Shown piece after piece: positions 24,911 through 33,979 of a stretch of DNA of 64,000 nucleotides. Numbering within the stretch: the first letter of the stretch is position 1; each line of letters opens with the position of its first letter. This stretch comes from Streptomyces viridochromogenes (GTDB taxonomy: Bacteria; Actinomycetota; Actinomycetes; Streptomycetales; Streptomycetaceae). The position numbers and the translations under genes were made by a program. Location of the stretch: positions 1-64,000 of the forward strand of contig NZ_LGUR01000106.1 of NCBI RefSeq assembly GCF_001270495.1. The letters run 5' to 3'. The notes under the pieces were generated by a model that did no database searches, had not been told where the DNA came from, and saw only the letters and a program-made list of their open reading frames with translations.

Positions 24911-24926
24911 GTGACTCATGAGTCAC
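24911..24926. promoter_or_regulatory. 16-bp perfect palindrome (operator candidate)
   Basis: GTGACTCATGAGTCAC, a perfect palindrome ending 1 bp before the -35 box of the promoter at 24928. Position suggests a dimeric regulator, activator-like at -35. Confidence 0.6.
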
Positions 24927-24927
24927 A

Positions 24928-24956
24928 TTGACATGTGCAGCGAGTTCATACATATT
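24928..24956 (+). promoter_or_regulatory. promoter of the leader peptide and oligopeptide ABC operon
   Basis: TTGACA (24928-24933), an exact 17-bp spacer and CATATT (24951-24956), 7 nt before ATG 24964. One of the best sigma70-type promoters in the window; the leader peptide would be translated without a 5' UTR. Confidence 0.7.
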
Positions 24957-24963
24957 TCTGTAC

Positions 24964-25056
24964 ATGTTGACCCGTCACGTCTCCTCTCGCGCCGCCATCG
25001 AGCTGGCGCTCATTGGCGTGACCGCACTGTGCGTGGCCGACATTCACTGTCGCTGA
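24964..25056 (+). CDS. 30-aa putative regulatory leader peptide
   Basis: The peptide starts MLTRHVSSRAAIELALIGVT and ends ALCVADIHCR. It resembles the short Streptomyces leader peptides with His/Arg-rich starts and late Cys codons ending in CR that precede sulfur-related genes. It has two Cys codons (TGC, TGT) near its end and begins at the predicted transcript start. Ribosome progress through these codons could control the hairpins downstream, before the ABC transporter gene at 25247. Confidence 0.55.
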   Translation: MLTRHVSSRAAIELALIGVTALCVADIHCR

Positions 25057-25101
25057 CGCTCGCCCCTGGGCGTTCGCGTCGCGATCTTCTTCCCTTCTTG
25101 T

Positions 25102-25133
25102 GAGCCGCTGCCGGGTTTCCCGGCCCGCGGCTC
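25102..25133 (+). terminator. attenuator-like hairpin before the ABC operon
   Basis: GAGCCGC / GCGGCTC outer and GCCGGG / CCCGGC inner stem with loop TTT. An upstream structure (GACGC/GCGTC with GCCC/GGGC, about 25055-25082) directly follows the leader peptide stop. No U-run follows, so Rho- or translation-linked control is equally possible. Confidence 0.45.
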
Positions 25134-25246
25134 GTTCGTGGACCTCCGACGACCGGCGCCAGGGCAGACGTCTGTTCAAATCCGTCTCACTCCGCGTCAA
25201 TCCGTCTCGCTATTCGAGACTCATTCCTTTCGAGAGGTCGTCTCCG

Positions 25247-26965
25247 ATGCGTCAACCGTCCGTCATTGCGCGCCGCGTGGCCGCGGCATCCGTCAGCCTG
25301 GTCGTGGCAGCGGGCGCCGCCGCCTGCGGGCCTGAGGACAACGATGCCAAGAGTGCCGGCGGCGACTCCACGCCCCACAAGGGCGGCACGCTCACGGTCC
25401 TGAACTCCGGTCCGCAGCAGGACTTCGATCCCGCCCGTCTGTACACCTCCGGCGGCGGAAACGTCCCTTCCCTGGTCTTCCGTACACTCACCACCCGCAA
25501 CCGCGAGAACGGCGAGGCCGGCGCCGAGGTCGTCCCCGATCTCGCCACCGACACCGGGCGCCCGAACAAGGACGCGACCGTGTGGACGTACACCCTGAAG
25601 AAGGGCCTCAAGTACGAGGACGGCACCCCGATCACCTCGGCCGACATCAAGTACGGCATCGAGCGCTCCTTCGCCCCCGAACTGTCCGGCGGTGCGCCGT
25701 ACCTGCGGGACTGGCTGGTGGGCGCCGCCGACTACCAGGGGCCGTACAAGGACAAGAAGGGCCTCGACGCGATCGAGACGCCGGACGACCTGACCATCGT
25801 CTTCCATCTGAACAAGCCCGAGGGCGAGTTCCCGTACCTGGCCACGCAGACGCAGTTCACGCCCGTTCCGCAGGCCAAGGACAACGGCACCAAGTACGAG
25901 CAGCACCCGGTCTCTTCCGGCCCGTACAAGGTCGTCAAGAACGAGAACGACGGTGAGCGGCTCACCCTGGAGCGCAACACTTACTGGTCCGCCTCGACGG
26001 ACGCCGAGCGCAAGGCCTACCCCGACAAGATCGACGTACGGTCCGGGCTCGACTCGTCCGTGATCAACCAGCGACTGTCCTCGTCCCAGGGCGCGGACGC
26101 CGCCGCGGTCACCACGGACACCAACCTCGGCCCGGCCGAACTTGCCAAGGTGACCGGGGACAAGGACCTTGCCTCCCGCGTCGGCACCGGCCACTTCGGC
26201 TACACGAACTACATAGCGTTCAACCCGACGGTCAAGCCGTTCAACAACGTCAAGGTGCGGCAGGCGATCTCGTACGCCGTCGACCGGTCGTCCGTGATCA
26301 ACGCGGCCGGCGGTTCCGCACTGGCCGAGCCCGCCACCACCTACCTGCCGAACCAGAAGTCCTTCGGCTACGAGCCGTACGACCTGTTCCCGGCCGGTAA
26401 GGCGGGCAACCCGGCGAAGGCCAAGGAGCTGCTGAAGGAGGCCGGTTACGCGAACGGGCTGACCGTCACCCTGACCCACTCCAACGCCAAGGACTTCGAG
26501 ACCAGCCCCGAGATCGCGACCGCGGTCCAGGACGCGCTGAAGAAGGCCGGCATCACGGTCAAGCTGCAGGGGCTGGAGGAGAACGACTACTCCGACAAGA
26601 TCCACAACGTGAAGACCGAGCCCGGCTTCTTCCTCGCGCACTGGGGTGCCGACTGGCCCTCCGGCGGTCCCTTCCTCGCCCCGATCTTCGACGGCCGGCA
26701 GATCGTCAAGGACGGCGCGAACTTCAACACGGGTCTACTCAATGACAAGTCGGTCAATGCCGAGATTGACGCGATCAACAAGTTGACCGATCTTGACGCG
26801 GCCGCCAAGCGGTGGGGTGCGCTGGACAAGAAGATCGGCGAGCAGGCGCTGACCGTGCCGCTGTTCCACCCCGTCTACAAGCGGCTGTACGGGGAGGACA
26901 TCAAGAACGTCGTGATCAGTGACTGGACCGGCGTTCTGGACATCTCCCAGGTCGCGGTGAAGTAG
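25247..26965 (+). CDS. oligopeptide ABC transporter substrate-binding lipoprotein
   Basis: 572 aa, SBP family 5 (DppA/OppA-like). Lipoprotein signal MRQPSVIARRVAAASVSLVV with lipobox AAAC at about residue 27. The mature protein shows the family signatures KGGTLTVLNSG, YTLKKGLKYEDGTPITSADI, VRQAISYAVDR and late FLAHWGADWPSGG. It would bind peptides outside the membrane and deliver them to the permeases encoded next. ATG 25247 has GAGAGG 9 nt upstream; the longer open frame to 25100 lacks one. It heads a four-gene operon with 4-bp gap/overlaps. Confidence 0.93.
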   Translation: MRQPSVIARRVAAASVSLVVAAGAAACGPEDNDAKSAGGDSTPHKGGTLTVLNSGPQQDFDPARLYTSGGGNVPSLVFRTLTTRNRENGEAGAEVVPDLATDTGRPNKDATVWTYTLKKGLKYEDGTPITSADIKYGIERSFAPELSGGAPYLRDWLVGAADYQGPYKDKKGLDAIETPDDLTIVFHLNKPEGEFPYLATQTQFTPVPQAKDNGTKYEQHPVSSGPYKVVKNENDGERLTLERNTYWSASTDAERKAYPDKIDVRSGLDSSVINQRLSSSQGADAAAVTTDTNLGPAELAKVTGDKDLASRVGTGHFGYTNYIAFNPTVKPFNNVKVRQAISYAVDRSSVINAAGGSALAEPATTYLPNQKSFGYEPYDLFPAGKAGNPAKAKELLKEAGYANGLTVTLTHSNAKDFETSPEIATAVQDALKKAGITVKLQGLEENDYSDKIHNVKTEPGFFLAHWGADWPSGGPFLAPIFDGRQIVKDGANFNTGLLNDKSVNAEIDAINKLTDLDAAAKRWGALDKKIGEQALTVPLFHPVYKRLYGEDIKNVVISDWTGVLDISQVAVK

Positions 26966-26969
26966 CGCC

Positions 26970-27956
26970 GTGAGTGAGGCAGTTCTCGTTGTCGAGGCTC
27001 CCGGGGTGTCTGCTCCGGGGGCCTCGGGGGCTCGTCAGTTCTGGCGGCGGCTGCGGACGCAGCGCGCCGCCCTCGTCGCGGCGGCCGTCGTCGCGCTGCT
27101 CGTCCTGGTCGCGCTCGCCGCACCGCTGCTTACCGCGATCGAGGGCCAGGACCCGACCACGTACCACCCGTCCCTGGTGGACTCCGCGCGCGGGGGTGTG
27201 CCCATCGGGTCGTTCGGCGGGGTGAGCGCCGACCACTGGCTCGGGGTCGAACCGCAGACCGGGCGGGATCTGTTCGCACGGCTGGTGTACGGCGCCAGGG
27301 TCTCCCTGGGGGTCGCGCTGGCAGCGACCGTCGTCCAGGTCGTCATCGGTGTCGTCGTGGGCGTCGCGGCCGCGCTCGGGAACCGATGGGTTGATCAACT
27401 GTTGAGCCGGTTCACCGACATCATCGTGGCGATGCCGTTGATGATCATGTCGTTGGCGCTGCTCGCGATCGTGCCGTCGAGCTTCCCGCGGCCCGTGCTG
27501 GTCGCCCTCGTCATCGGTCTGATCGCGTGGGGCAGCATCGCGAAGATCGTGCGCGCCCAGACGCTCACCCTCAAGGAGCTGGACTACGTCTCCGCCGCCA
27601 GGCTCAGCGGCTGGGGCTCATGGCGGATCGCCCGCCGCGAACTGCTGCCCGGGGTCGCCGCACCGGTCATCACGTACGCGGCGCTGCTCGTCCCGGCCAA
27701 CATCACCGTCGAGGCCGCCCTGTCCTTCCTCGGTGTCGGCGTGAAGCCGCCGACACCGTCCTGGGGACAGATGCTGACCGCGGCCGACGTCTGGTACCAG
27801 GCCGCCCCGCAGTACCTGCTGCTGCCCGCCGGGGCGCTCTTCGTGACCGTCCTCGCGCTGACCGTCCTCGGCGACGGCGTGCGCACCGCGCTCGACCCGC
27901 GTGCGGCCTCGCGGCTGCACGTCGGCACGGGCCGCAAGAGGGAGGCCAAGGCATGA
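26970..27956 (+). CDS. oligopeptide ABC transporter permease (DppC/OppC type)
   Basis: 328 aa with about six transmembrane helices; N-terminal DppC-like segment (RRLRTQRAALVAAAVVALLV), a periplasmic-side loop with HWLGVEPQTGRDLFARLVYGARVSL, and the cytoplasmic EAA-type loop (DYVSAARLSGWGSWRIARRELLPG) that contacts the ATPase. GTG start 4 bp after the binding-protein gene. It overlaps the next permease gene by 4 bp (ATGA). Confidence 0.92.
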   Translation: MSEAVLVVEAPGVSAPGASGARQFWRRLRTQRAALVAAAVVALLVLVALAAPLLTAIEGQDPTTYHPSLVDSARGGVPIGSFGGVSADHWLGVEPQTGRDLFARLVYGARVSLGVALAATVVQVVIGVVVGVAAALGNRWVDQLLSRFTDIIVAMPLMIMSLALLAIVPSSFPRPVLVALVIGLIAWGSIAKIVRAQTLTLKELDYVSAARLSGWGSWRIARRELLPGVAAPVITYAALLVPANITVEAALSFLGVGVKPPTPSWGQMLTAADVWYQAAPQYLLLPAGALFVTVLALTVLGDGVRTALDPRAASRLHVGTGRKREAKA

Positions 27957-28951
27957 ACGGCTTCGGAGGGTTCGCCCTGCGCCGCCTCGTCGGCGCCGTC
28001 GTCACCCTGTTCGCCATCTCGGTGATCGTCTACGTCGTCTTCTACGCCACCCCCGGCAACGTCGCCCAGATCACCTGCGGCCCGCGCTGCTCGCCCGCCC
28101 AGGTGCAGCAGGTCGCGGAGCAACTGCACCTCGACGACCCGCTGTACGTGCGCTACTGGCACTTTCTGGAGGGCCTGGTCGCCGGCCAGGACTACTCGAC
28201 CGGCACCGCGGTGCAGCACTGCTCCGCGCCGTGCCTCGGGCTGTCGTACCAGAGCGACCAGCAGGTCACCGCGTTGATCCTGGCGAAGCTGCCGGTCAGC
28301 CTGTCGCTCGTGTTCGGCGCAATGGTGCTGTGGCTGGTCCTCGGCGTCGGCACCGGCGTCCTGTCCGCGTGGCGGCGCGGCCGCCTCACCGAGCGGCTGC
28401 TGACCGGCATCACGCTCGCGGGCGTGGCCACGCCGGTCTTCGTCATCGGCCTGGTCCTGATGATCGTCGTCTGCGGACAACTGCGGCTGCTGCCGTTCCC
28501 GCAGTACGTCGCCTTCACCGACGACCCGGAACAGTGGGCGTGGAACCTGTTGCTGCCCTGGCTCTCGCTCGCCCTGATCGAGGCCGCCGCGTTCGCCCGG
28601 CTGACCCGGGCGGCGATGCTGGAGACGCTCGCCGAGGACCACATCCGGACCTTCCGGGCGTACGGCGTGAGCGAGCGGTCCGTCATCGGGCGGCACGCGC
28701 TGCGCGGGGCGTTCGCGCCGGTCATCGCGCTCAACGCCAACAACTTCGGCAGCGCGGTGGGGGGCGCGGTACTCACCGAGACGCTCTTCGGCCTGCCGGG
28801 CATCGGCCAGGAACTGGTCCATGCGGTGGACGTGGTCGACCTTCCCGTCGTCGTCGGCATGGTCCTGGTCGTCGGCTTCTTCGTGGTCGTCGCCAACGCC
28901 GTCGCAGATGTCCTGTACGCGGTGGCCGACCGACGGGTGGTGCTCACATGA
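27953..28951 (+). CDS. oligopeptide ABC transporter permease (DppB/OppB type)
   Basis: 332 aa; typical DppB start (GFALRRLVGAVVTLFAISVI), long first external loop, and EAA motif (DHIRTFRAYGVSERSVIGRHALRGAF) followed by ETLFGLPGIGQ, as in this family. Unusual: the external loop has four Cys (ITCGPRCSPA, QHCSAPCLG). ATG overlaps the previous stop by 4 bp and its own stop overlaps the ATPase start by 4 bp. Confidence 0.92.
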   Translation: MNGFGGFALRRLVGAVVTLFAISVIVYVVFYATPGNVAQITCGPRCSPAQVQQVAEQLHLDDPLYVRYWHFLEGLVAGQDYSTGTAVQHCSAPCLGLSYQSDQQVTALILAKLPVSLSLVFGAMVLWLVLGVGTGVLSAWRRGRLTERLLTGITLAGVATPVFVIGLVLMIVVCGQLRLLPFPQYVAFTDDPEQWAWNLLLPWLSLALIEAAAFARLTRAAMLETLAEDHIRTFRAYGVSERSVIGRHALRGAFAPVIALNANNFGSAVGGAVLTETLFGLPGIGQELVHAVDVVDLPVVVGMVLVVGFFVVVANAVADVLYAVADRRVVLT

Positions 28952-30669
28952 GTCTGGTGAACGTCACGGACCTGACGGTCGAGTTCGGGTCCCTGCGTGC
29001 TGTGGACGGCCTCTCCTTCCGACTGGAGCAGGGCGCCGCCCTCGCCCTCGTCGGCGAGTCCGGCTCCGGCAAGTCCACCGTCGCCTCCGCCCTGCTCGGG
29101 CTGCACCGGGGCACGGGAGCGCGCGTCGGTGGTGCGGTCGAGGTCGCCGGTGTCGACGTGCGGGAGGTGTCGGACGAGGGACTGCGGCGGCTGCGTGGCA
29201 AGAAGGCCGCGATGGTCTTCCAGGACCCGCTGTCGTCGCTCGACCCGTACTACGCGATCGGCGACCAGATCGCCGAGGTGTATCGCGTGCACACGCGTGC
29301 GTCGCGGCGAGCGGCACGCGCGCGTGCGGTGGAGGTGCTGGACCGGGTTGGAATTCCGGACGCGCCACGGCGATCCCGTTCCCGCCCGCACGAGTTCAGC
29401 GGCGGCATGCGCCAACGCGCCCTCATCGCCATGGCGCTGGCCTGCGGGCCCGACCTGCTCATCGCCGACGAACCGACGACGGCGCTCGACGTGACCGTCC
29501 AGGCCCAGATCCTCGACCTGCTGCACACGCTGCGCGAGGAGACCGGCATGGGGCTGCTCCTCGTCACGCATGACGTGGGGGTGGCCGCGGAGAGCGTCGA
29601 CCAGGTGCTGGTGATGCGGCACGGCCGGGCGGTGGAACACGGGTCGGTCACCGCCGTACTGGGATCGCCCGCGCAGCCGTACACCCGCGAACTGCTCGGC
29701 GCGGTCCCGCGCGTGGACGCGCCGCGAGCCGTTTCCGCGGTGGCGGAGAGCCTGGTGGAGGGGGCGGCGGAAAGGCCGGCTGAGGCGTCCGTGGAGGCGT
29801 CCGTGGAGAAGCCGGCGGAGGTGCCGGCCAAGGCCCTGGCCAAGGTGTCGGCGAAGGTCTCCGTGAAGGACCGGGCCGAGCCCGTCCTGGAAGCGACCGG
29901 CCTCCGGCGTGAATTCGGGCGCGGGAAACGGGCGTTCACGGCGGTGGACGACGTGTCGCTGAAGATCCACCGCGGCGAGACCCTCGGGGTCGTGGGGGAG
30001 AGCGGCAGTGGCAAGACGACCCTGGGGCGCATGCTGGTCGGGCTCCTGGAGCCGACGGCCGGCGAGGTCCGCGACGACGGCCACGCGCGCGTGGGTGTGA
30101 ATCCCGCGGTGCAGATGGTCTTCCAGGACCCGGTCTCCTCCCTCAACCCCCGCCGCAGCGTGGGCGAGTCGATCGCCGACCCGCTCCGCGCGCGTGGCGA
30201 GTCGGACGAGGGGCGCATCCGCGGGCGCGTACGGGAACTGCTGGAGCGCGTGGGGCTCGAAGCGGCGCATTACGACCGCTATCCGCACGAGTTCAGCGGT
30301 GGCCAGCGCCAGCGCGTGGGCATCGCGCGGGCGCTCGCCGCCGACCCGCGCGTCATCGTCTGCGACGAGCCCGTCTCCGCGCTGGACGTGACCACACAGG
30401 CCCAGGTCGTCGCCCTGCTGGGCGAGTTGCAACGCGAACTCGGACTCGCGCTCGTCTTCGTCGCGCACGACCTCGCCGTCGTACGCCAGGTCAGCGACCG
30501 GGTCGCGGTGATGCGGCGCGGGCGGATCGTCGAGGAGGGGCCCGCCGACGAGGTGTACGACAACCCGCGGGACCCGTACACCGAGCAGCTCCTGGCCGCC
30601 GTACCGGCACTCGACCCGCGGATCGCGGCACAGCGGCGGTCCGCGCGACGGGAGTTGGCCACCGCGTGA
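28948..30669 (+). CDS. fused double ATPase of the oligopeptide ABC transporter (DppD-DppF)
   Basis: 573 aa with two complete ABC ATPase domains. Domain 1: Walker A GESGSGKS, Q-loop FQDPLSSLDPYY, signature FSGGMRQR, Walker B LLIADEPTTALD. Domain 2: GESGSGKT, FQDPVSSLNP, FSGGQRQR, VIVCDEPVSALD. Each ends with the oligopeptide-ATPase C-terminal motif (PYTRELL, PYTEQLL). A linker with repeated VEAS/VEKPAEVPAK-type units joins them. Most systems encode two separate ATPases; here one gene supplies both. Last gene of the operon. Confidence 0.93.
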   Translation: MSLVNVTDLTVEFGSLRAVDGLSFRLEQGAALALVGESGSGKSTVASALLGLHRGTGARVGGAVEVAGVDVREVSDEGLRRLRGKKAAMVFQDPLSSLDPYYAIGDQIAEVYRVHTRASRRAARARAVEVLDRVGIPDAPRRSRSRPHEFSGGMRQRALIAMALACGPDLLIADEPTTALDVTVQAQILDLLHTLREETGMGLLLVTHDVGVAAESVDQVLVMRHGRAVEHGSVTAVLGSPAQPYTRELLGAVPRVDAPRAVSAVAESLVEGAAERPAEASVEASVEKPAEVPAKALAKVSAKVSVKDRAEPVLEATGLRREFGRGKRAFTAVDDVSLKIHRGETLGVVGESGSGKTTLGRMLVGLLEPTAGEVRDDGHARVGVNPAVQMVFQDPVSSLNPRRSVGESIADPLRARGESDEGRIRGRVRELLERVGLEAAHYDRYPHEFSGGQRQRVGIARALAADPRVIVCDEPVSALDVTTQAQVVALLGELQRELGLALVFVAHDLAVVRQVSDRVAVMRRGRIVEEGPADEVYDNPRDPYTEQLLAAVPALDPRIAAQRRSARRELATA

Positions 30670-30797
30670 CCCTCTGAGCCCTCCGAGCCCTGCGGGCCGT
30701 CCGAGCCGTTCAGGTGTGACGATGCGTGCGCGTTTGATCTCCTAGCGCGACGGAACGCGACCTGCACGGGAAAGTTACGACCGTTCACCCCTTTTGG

Positions 30798-30827
30798 TGG
30801 CGCGATGGACAACCGTCCGTCGCGCCA
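30798..30827. terminator. terminator-like hairpin after the ABC operon
   Basis: 13-bp stem (30798-30810 with 30815-30827, one G-T pair) and loop AACC. It lies in the 233-bp region between the operon and the glycosyltransferase gene, which must also hold a promoter. A second hairpin (GAGCCGCC/GGCGGCTC, 30859-30882) lies just before the next ribosome-binding site. Confidence 0.6.
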
Positions 30828-30902
30828 CAGCCTTGTCCGCATACGTTCGTCCCGCTGTGAGCCGCCGGGGGAACGGCGGCTCCCCTTAGGGAGATCGGGG
30901 GT

Positions 30903-32636
30903 GTGCTCGTGCGCATCGGACTGATTGCGGAGGGTGGCTATCCGTATGTGAGCGGTGACGCCAGGCTCTGGTGCGACCGGCTCGTGCGCGGGCTCGGGCA
31001 GCACGAGTTCGACATCTACGCGCTCAGCCGCAACGAGCGCCAGGAGGACGAGGGCTGGGTCCCGCTGCCACCGCAGGTCAGCCGGGTGCGCACGGCGCCG
31101 CTGTGGGCGGCCGAGGACGACGGGGTCGTGTACGGGCGCCGCGTGCGCCGCAGGTTCGCCGAGTACTACGGCGAGCTGGTGGCCGCGCTCTGCGCGGGTG
31201 GCGCCACAGGCGCATCCGGGGCTTCCGGGGTTGCTGGTGCTTCCGAGGACGCGTCGGCCACTGAGGCGGACCGTTTCGGCAACGCGCTGTACGGGCTCGC
31301 CGAACTCGCCCGCGACGAGGGCGGCCTGGTGGGAGCGCTCCGCTCCGAGGCCGCCGTACGCGCCCTTGAGCGCGCCTGTCGGGCTCCGGGCGCCCTGCGA
31401 ACGGCGCGTGAGGCGCGCGTCCCCGATCTCCTGGCCGTCGCCGCGCATCTGGAACGCGCACTGCGCCCCCTCTCGCTCGACTGGTACGAGGACGACGGCC
31501 TGGGCTCGGTCGACCTGTGCCACGCCACGTCCGGTGGCGCCGCGGCCCTGCCCGGCCTGCTCGCCCACCACTTCTGCGGCGTACCGCTGCTGTTGACCGA
31601 GTACGGCGTCCGCCTGCGCACGCACTACCTGGCCGCCCCCGAGGCCTCGGCCGCCGTACGCTCCCTGCTCGCCGCCCTCCACGGCAGGCTCGCCGCCGAG
31701 ACGTACGCCCGGGCCGCCCTCATCACTCCCGGCAACGGCCACGCCCGCCGCTGGCAGGAGCGCTGCGGCGCCGACCGCGCGAAGCTCCGCACCGTCTACC
31801 CCGGCATGGACGCCTCCCCCTTCGCGGAGGTCGGCGAGGCCCCGGAGGGCTCGGACCCGGACTCGCTGGTCTGGGTCGGCCGTATCGAACCGGCCAAGGA
31901 CATCGTGTCGTTGCTGCACGCCTTCGCCGAGGTACGCAAGGAGGAGCCGAAGACCCGCCTGCGTATCGTCGGCGCCCCGTCAGGCGCCGAGGGCGCCGCC
32001 TACCTCGGCCACTGCAGGGCGCTGGCCGCCCAGCTGTTCCCCGACGAGGCCGAGGGGCCGCACACCGTCGGCGACAACCCCGTCTCCTTCGAGGAGATCG
32101 GCGGCCCGGAGATCCCGACCCTCGCCGACGCTTACGCCTCGGGCGCCGTGGCCGTCCTGTCCAGCGTCGTCGAGGGCTTCCCGATCGGCCTGGTCGAAGC
32201 CATGTTCAGCGGCCGCGCGACGGTGTCCACCGACGTCGGCGCGGTCGTGGAGGTCATCGGCGGCACCGGTCTCGTCGTACCGCCGCGCAATCCGCGGGCG
32301 CTCGCGGAGGCCTGTGTGGCGCTGTTGCGCGACCCCGAGCGCCGCGCGCGTCTGGGCGCGGCCGCACGCGCGCGTGCGCTCGAACTGTTCACCGTCGAGC
32401 AGAACGTCGCAGCATTTCACGGCATTTACCTGGAGATCGTCTCGCGCACACCGGTCCGCCGCCTCGCCCTCGACGAGGCCGGAGACCCCCTGCCCTTCGC
32501 CGTCCCCGCCGAGGCCCACGTCCCCGGCCGCTGGACCGAGCGAACGGCACGCCTGGTGGCCCGCGGCGGCCCGGCCCGACCGCCGGGAGCCCCCGTACGC
32601 GCCACCGCGCTGCCCGCGGCGGAGGGAGCGCTATGA
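30903..32636 (+). CDS. PelF-like (DUF3492) GT4 glycosyltransferase
   Basis: 577 aa. The N-terminus MLVRIGLIAEGGYPYVSGDA with LWCDRLVRGLGQHEFDIYAL matches the DUF3492 start of PelF, the cytoplasmic polymerase of the Pel exopolysaccharide. The C-terminal GT-B domain has LVWVGRIEPAKDI, LRIVGAP, NPVSFEEIGG and the GT4 motif SSVVEGFPIGLVEAMFSGR with VVPPRNP. PelF uses UDP-GalNAc in Pel; the donor here is inferred. GTG 30903 has AGGGAG 9 nt upstream. It overlaps the membrane-protein gene by 4 bp. Confidence 0.85.
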   Translation: MLVRIGLIAEGGYPYVSGDARLWCDRLVRGLGQHEFDIYALSRNERQEDEGWVPLPPQVSRVRTAPLWAAEDDGVVYGRRVRRRFAEYYGELVAALCAGGATGASGASGVAGASEDASATEADRFGNALYGLAELARDEGGLVGALRSEAAVRALERACRAPGALRTAREARVPDLLAVAAHLERALRPLSLDWYEDDGLGSVDLCHATSGGAAALPGLLAHHFCGVPLLLTEYGVRLRTHYLAAPEASAAVRSLLAALHGRLAAETYARAALITPGNGHARRWQERCGADRAKLRTVYPGMDASPFAEVGEAPEGSDPDSLVWVGRIEPAKDIVSLLHAFAEVRKEEPKTRLRIVGAPSGAEGAAYLGHCRALAAQLFPDEAEGPHTVGDNPVSFEEIGGPEIPTLADAYASGAVAVLSSVVEGFPIGLVEAMFSGRATVSTDVGAVVEVIGGTGLVVPPRNPRALAEACVALLRDPERRARLGAAARARALELFTVEQNVAAFHGIYLEIVSRTPVRRLALDEAGDPLPFAVPAEAHVPGRWTERTARLVARGGPARPPGAPVRATALPAAEGAL

Positions 32637-33817
32637 GCAGCGGCCTGGGCGGACTGGACCGCCCCGGGGCTCCGACCAGCCCGGGGACCTGGGACGAGCG
32701 GTCGGAACCCACCACCGGCCCTCGATCGACCCCCACCCGCCGTACCGGAGCGGACCCCGTCAAGGCGCTGATGCACCGTCACCGGGACCTGTGTGAACGC
32801 GCGGTGGACCCGCTGGAGATCGCCGCCGGCCTGGAAGCCCACGGCATCAGCGACCGCACCGCCTCCCGCTTCCTGCACCGGGACGTCTTCTCGCTCGCGG
32901 AGGAGATGTACGCCCGAGTGTCCCGCGGCGCCGAAGCAGCGCCCGGCCCTGCGCCCCTCGCCACTCCCCGCGCACGGGCCGACTGGATCCTCCTCACCCT
33001 CCTCCCCGGAGTCCTGTGCGCGGCGGCCGTGACCGCCCTGCATCTCACCCACGGCCAGTCCCGCCTGATCGCGGCCGCCTCGGGAGCCCTCGCCGTTACG
33101 CTGGCCCTGCGCGCGGCCCTGTCCCGAGGCCCCCTCGCCCCTACGGACCGCAGACACCCGACCACCGCCCGGGTCTCCTGGCTGGTCGGCTACGCCCTTC
33201 TCGGCGACGGACTCCTCCGGGCAGCCGCCACCGGGGGCCCGGACGCCCTCCCCACCGGCGCCGCCGAAGGCCCCTGGCCCCTCACCACCGCCCCCGTCCT
33301 GGCCCTCACCCTGTCCTGCGTCCCTGCGGCCTGGTGCGCCCACCTCCTCGCCGTACGAGCCCGCCGCAAACTCTCGTCCAGCCGAGCCCTGGCGGAGTTC
33401 GCCACCTCCGCGAAGCCCCTGCTCCTGGGCGCGTTCACCCTCTACCTCTGCGCCCTGGCAGCCCTCCTGGCCATCGCCACCACCGCCCTGGACCAGCCGT
33501 CCACCTACCCCCAGACCCTCACCCTTGGCGCGCTTCTCTTCCTTTGCCGCCTCCTCACCAGCCACGGCTTCACCCACGCCCCGGTGCTCGTCCTCACCGC
33601 GGCGGCCTCGGCCGAGGCAACCGCCCTGGCCGCCCTCTTCGCAGCCCGCCTCCCCGGCTGCGCCTGGCTGGCCACCCCCGTCCAGGCCCTCATCGACACC
33701 GGGGGCCAGGCCGCCATCCCGACCATCGCCTGCGGCACGGCCGCCCTGACCCTCCTCCTGCACGCGACACGCACCCTCACGAGGGCATCGGCCCATGCGA
33801 CCCAGAACCAGCCGTGA
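32633..33817 (+). CDS. polytopic membrane protein of the polysaccharide operon
   Basis: 394 aa. About 125 cytoplasmic residues come first, including a helical segment (KALMHRHRDLCERAVDPLEIAAGLEAHGISDRT), then about 8 to 10 hydrophobic helices. Not recognised as a named family. Its position directly after the PelF-like gene with an ATGA overlap suggests the export or polymerase membrane partner (a PelG- or PelE/D-like job), but there is no clear sequence match. No Cys-based or catalytic motif seen. Confidence 0.8.
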   Translation: MSSGLGGLDRPGAPTSPGTWDERSEPTTGPRSTPTRRTGADPVKALMHRHRDLCERAVDPLEIAAGLEAHGISDRTASRFLHRDVFSLAEEMYARVSRGAEAAPGPAPLATPRARADWILLTLLPGVLCAAAVTALHLTHGQSRLIAAASGALAVTLALRAALSRGPLAPTDRRHPTTARVSWLVGYALLGDGLLRAAATGGPDALPTGAAEGPWPLTTAPVLALTLSCVPAAWCAHLLAVRARRKLSSSRALAEFATSAKPLLLGAFTLYLCALAALLAIATTALDQPSTYPQTLTLGALLFLCRLLTSHGFTHAPVLVLTAAASAEATALAALFAARLPGCAWLATPVQALIDTGGQAAIPTIACGTAALTLLLHATRTLTRASAHATQNQP

Positions 33818-33928
33818 AGCCCGGCAACCGCACGCGCCGCCGCAGGCACAACAGCCCGCACCGCGCCACAACCGGAGGCATCACCACCTCGACCCCTCCG
33901 TCTGAGACCCCCTGAAGGAGAACCCCAA

Positions 33929-33979
33929 ATGATCACCTCCCGACCCGATCACCCCTCGGCCGCGGGAGCCGCCCGATGA
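33929..33979 (+). CDS. 16-aa coupled micro-ORF before the epimerase gene
   Basis: ATG 33929 with a perfect AAGGAG 8 nt upstream codes MITSRPDHPSAAGAAR and stops at TGA 33977-33979, overlapping the epimerase ATG by 4 bp (ATGA). Likely couples or tunes translation of the epimerase. It may have no function as a peptide. Confidence 0.45.
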   Translation: MITSRPDHPSAAGAAR

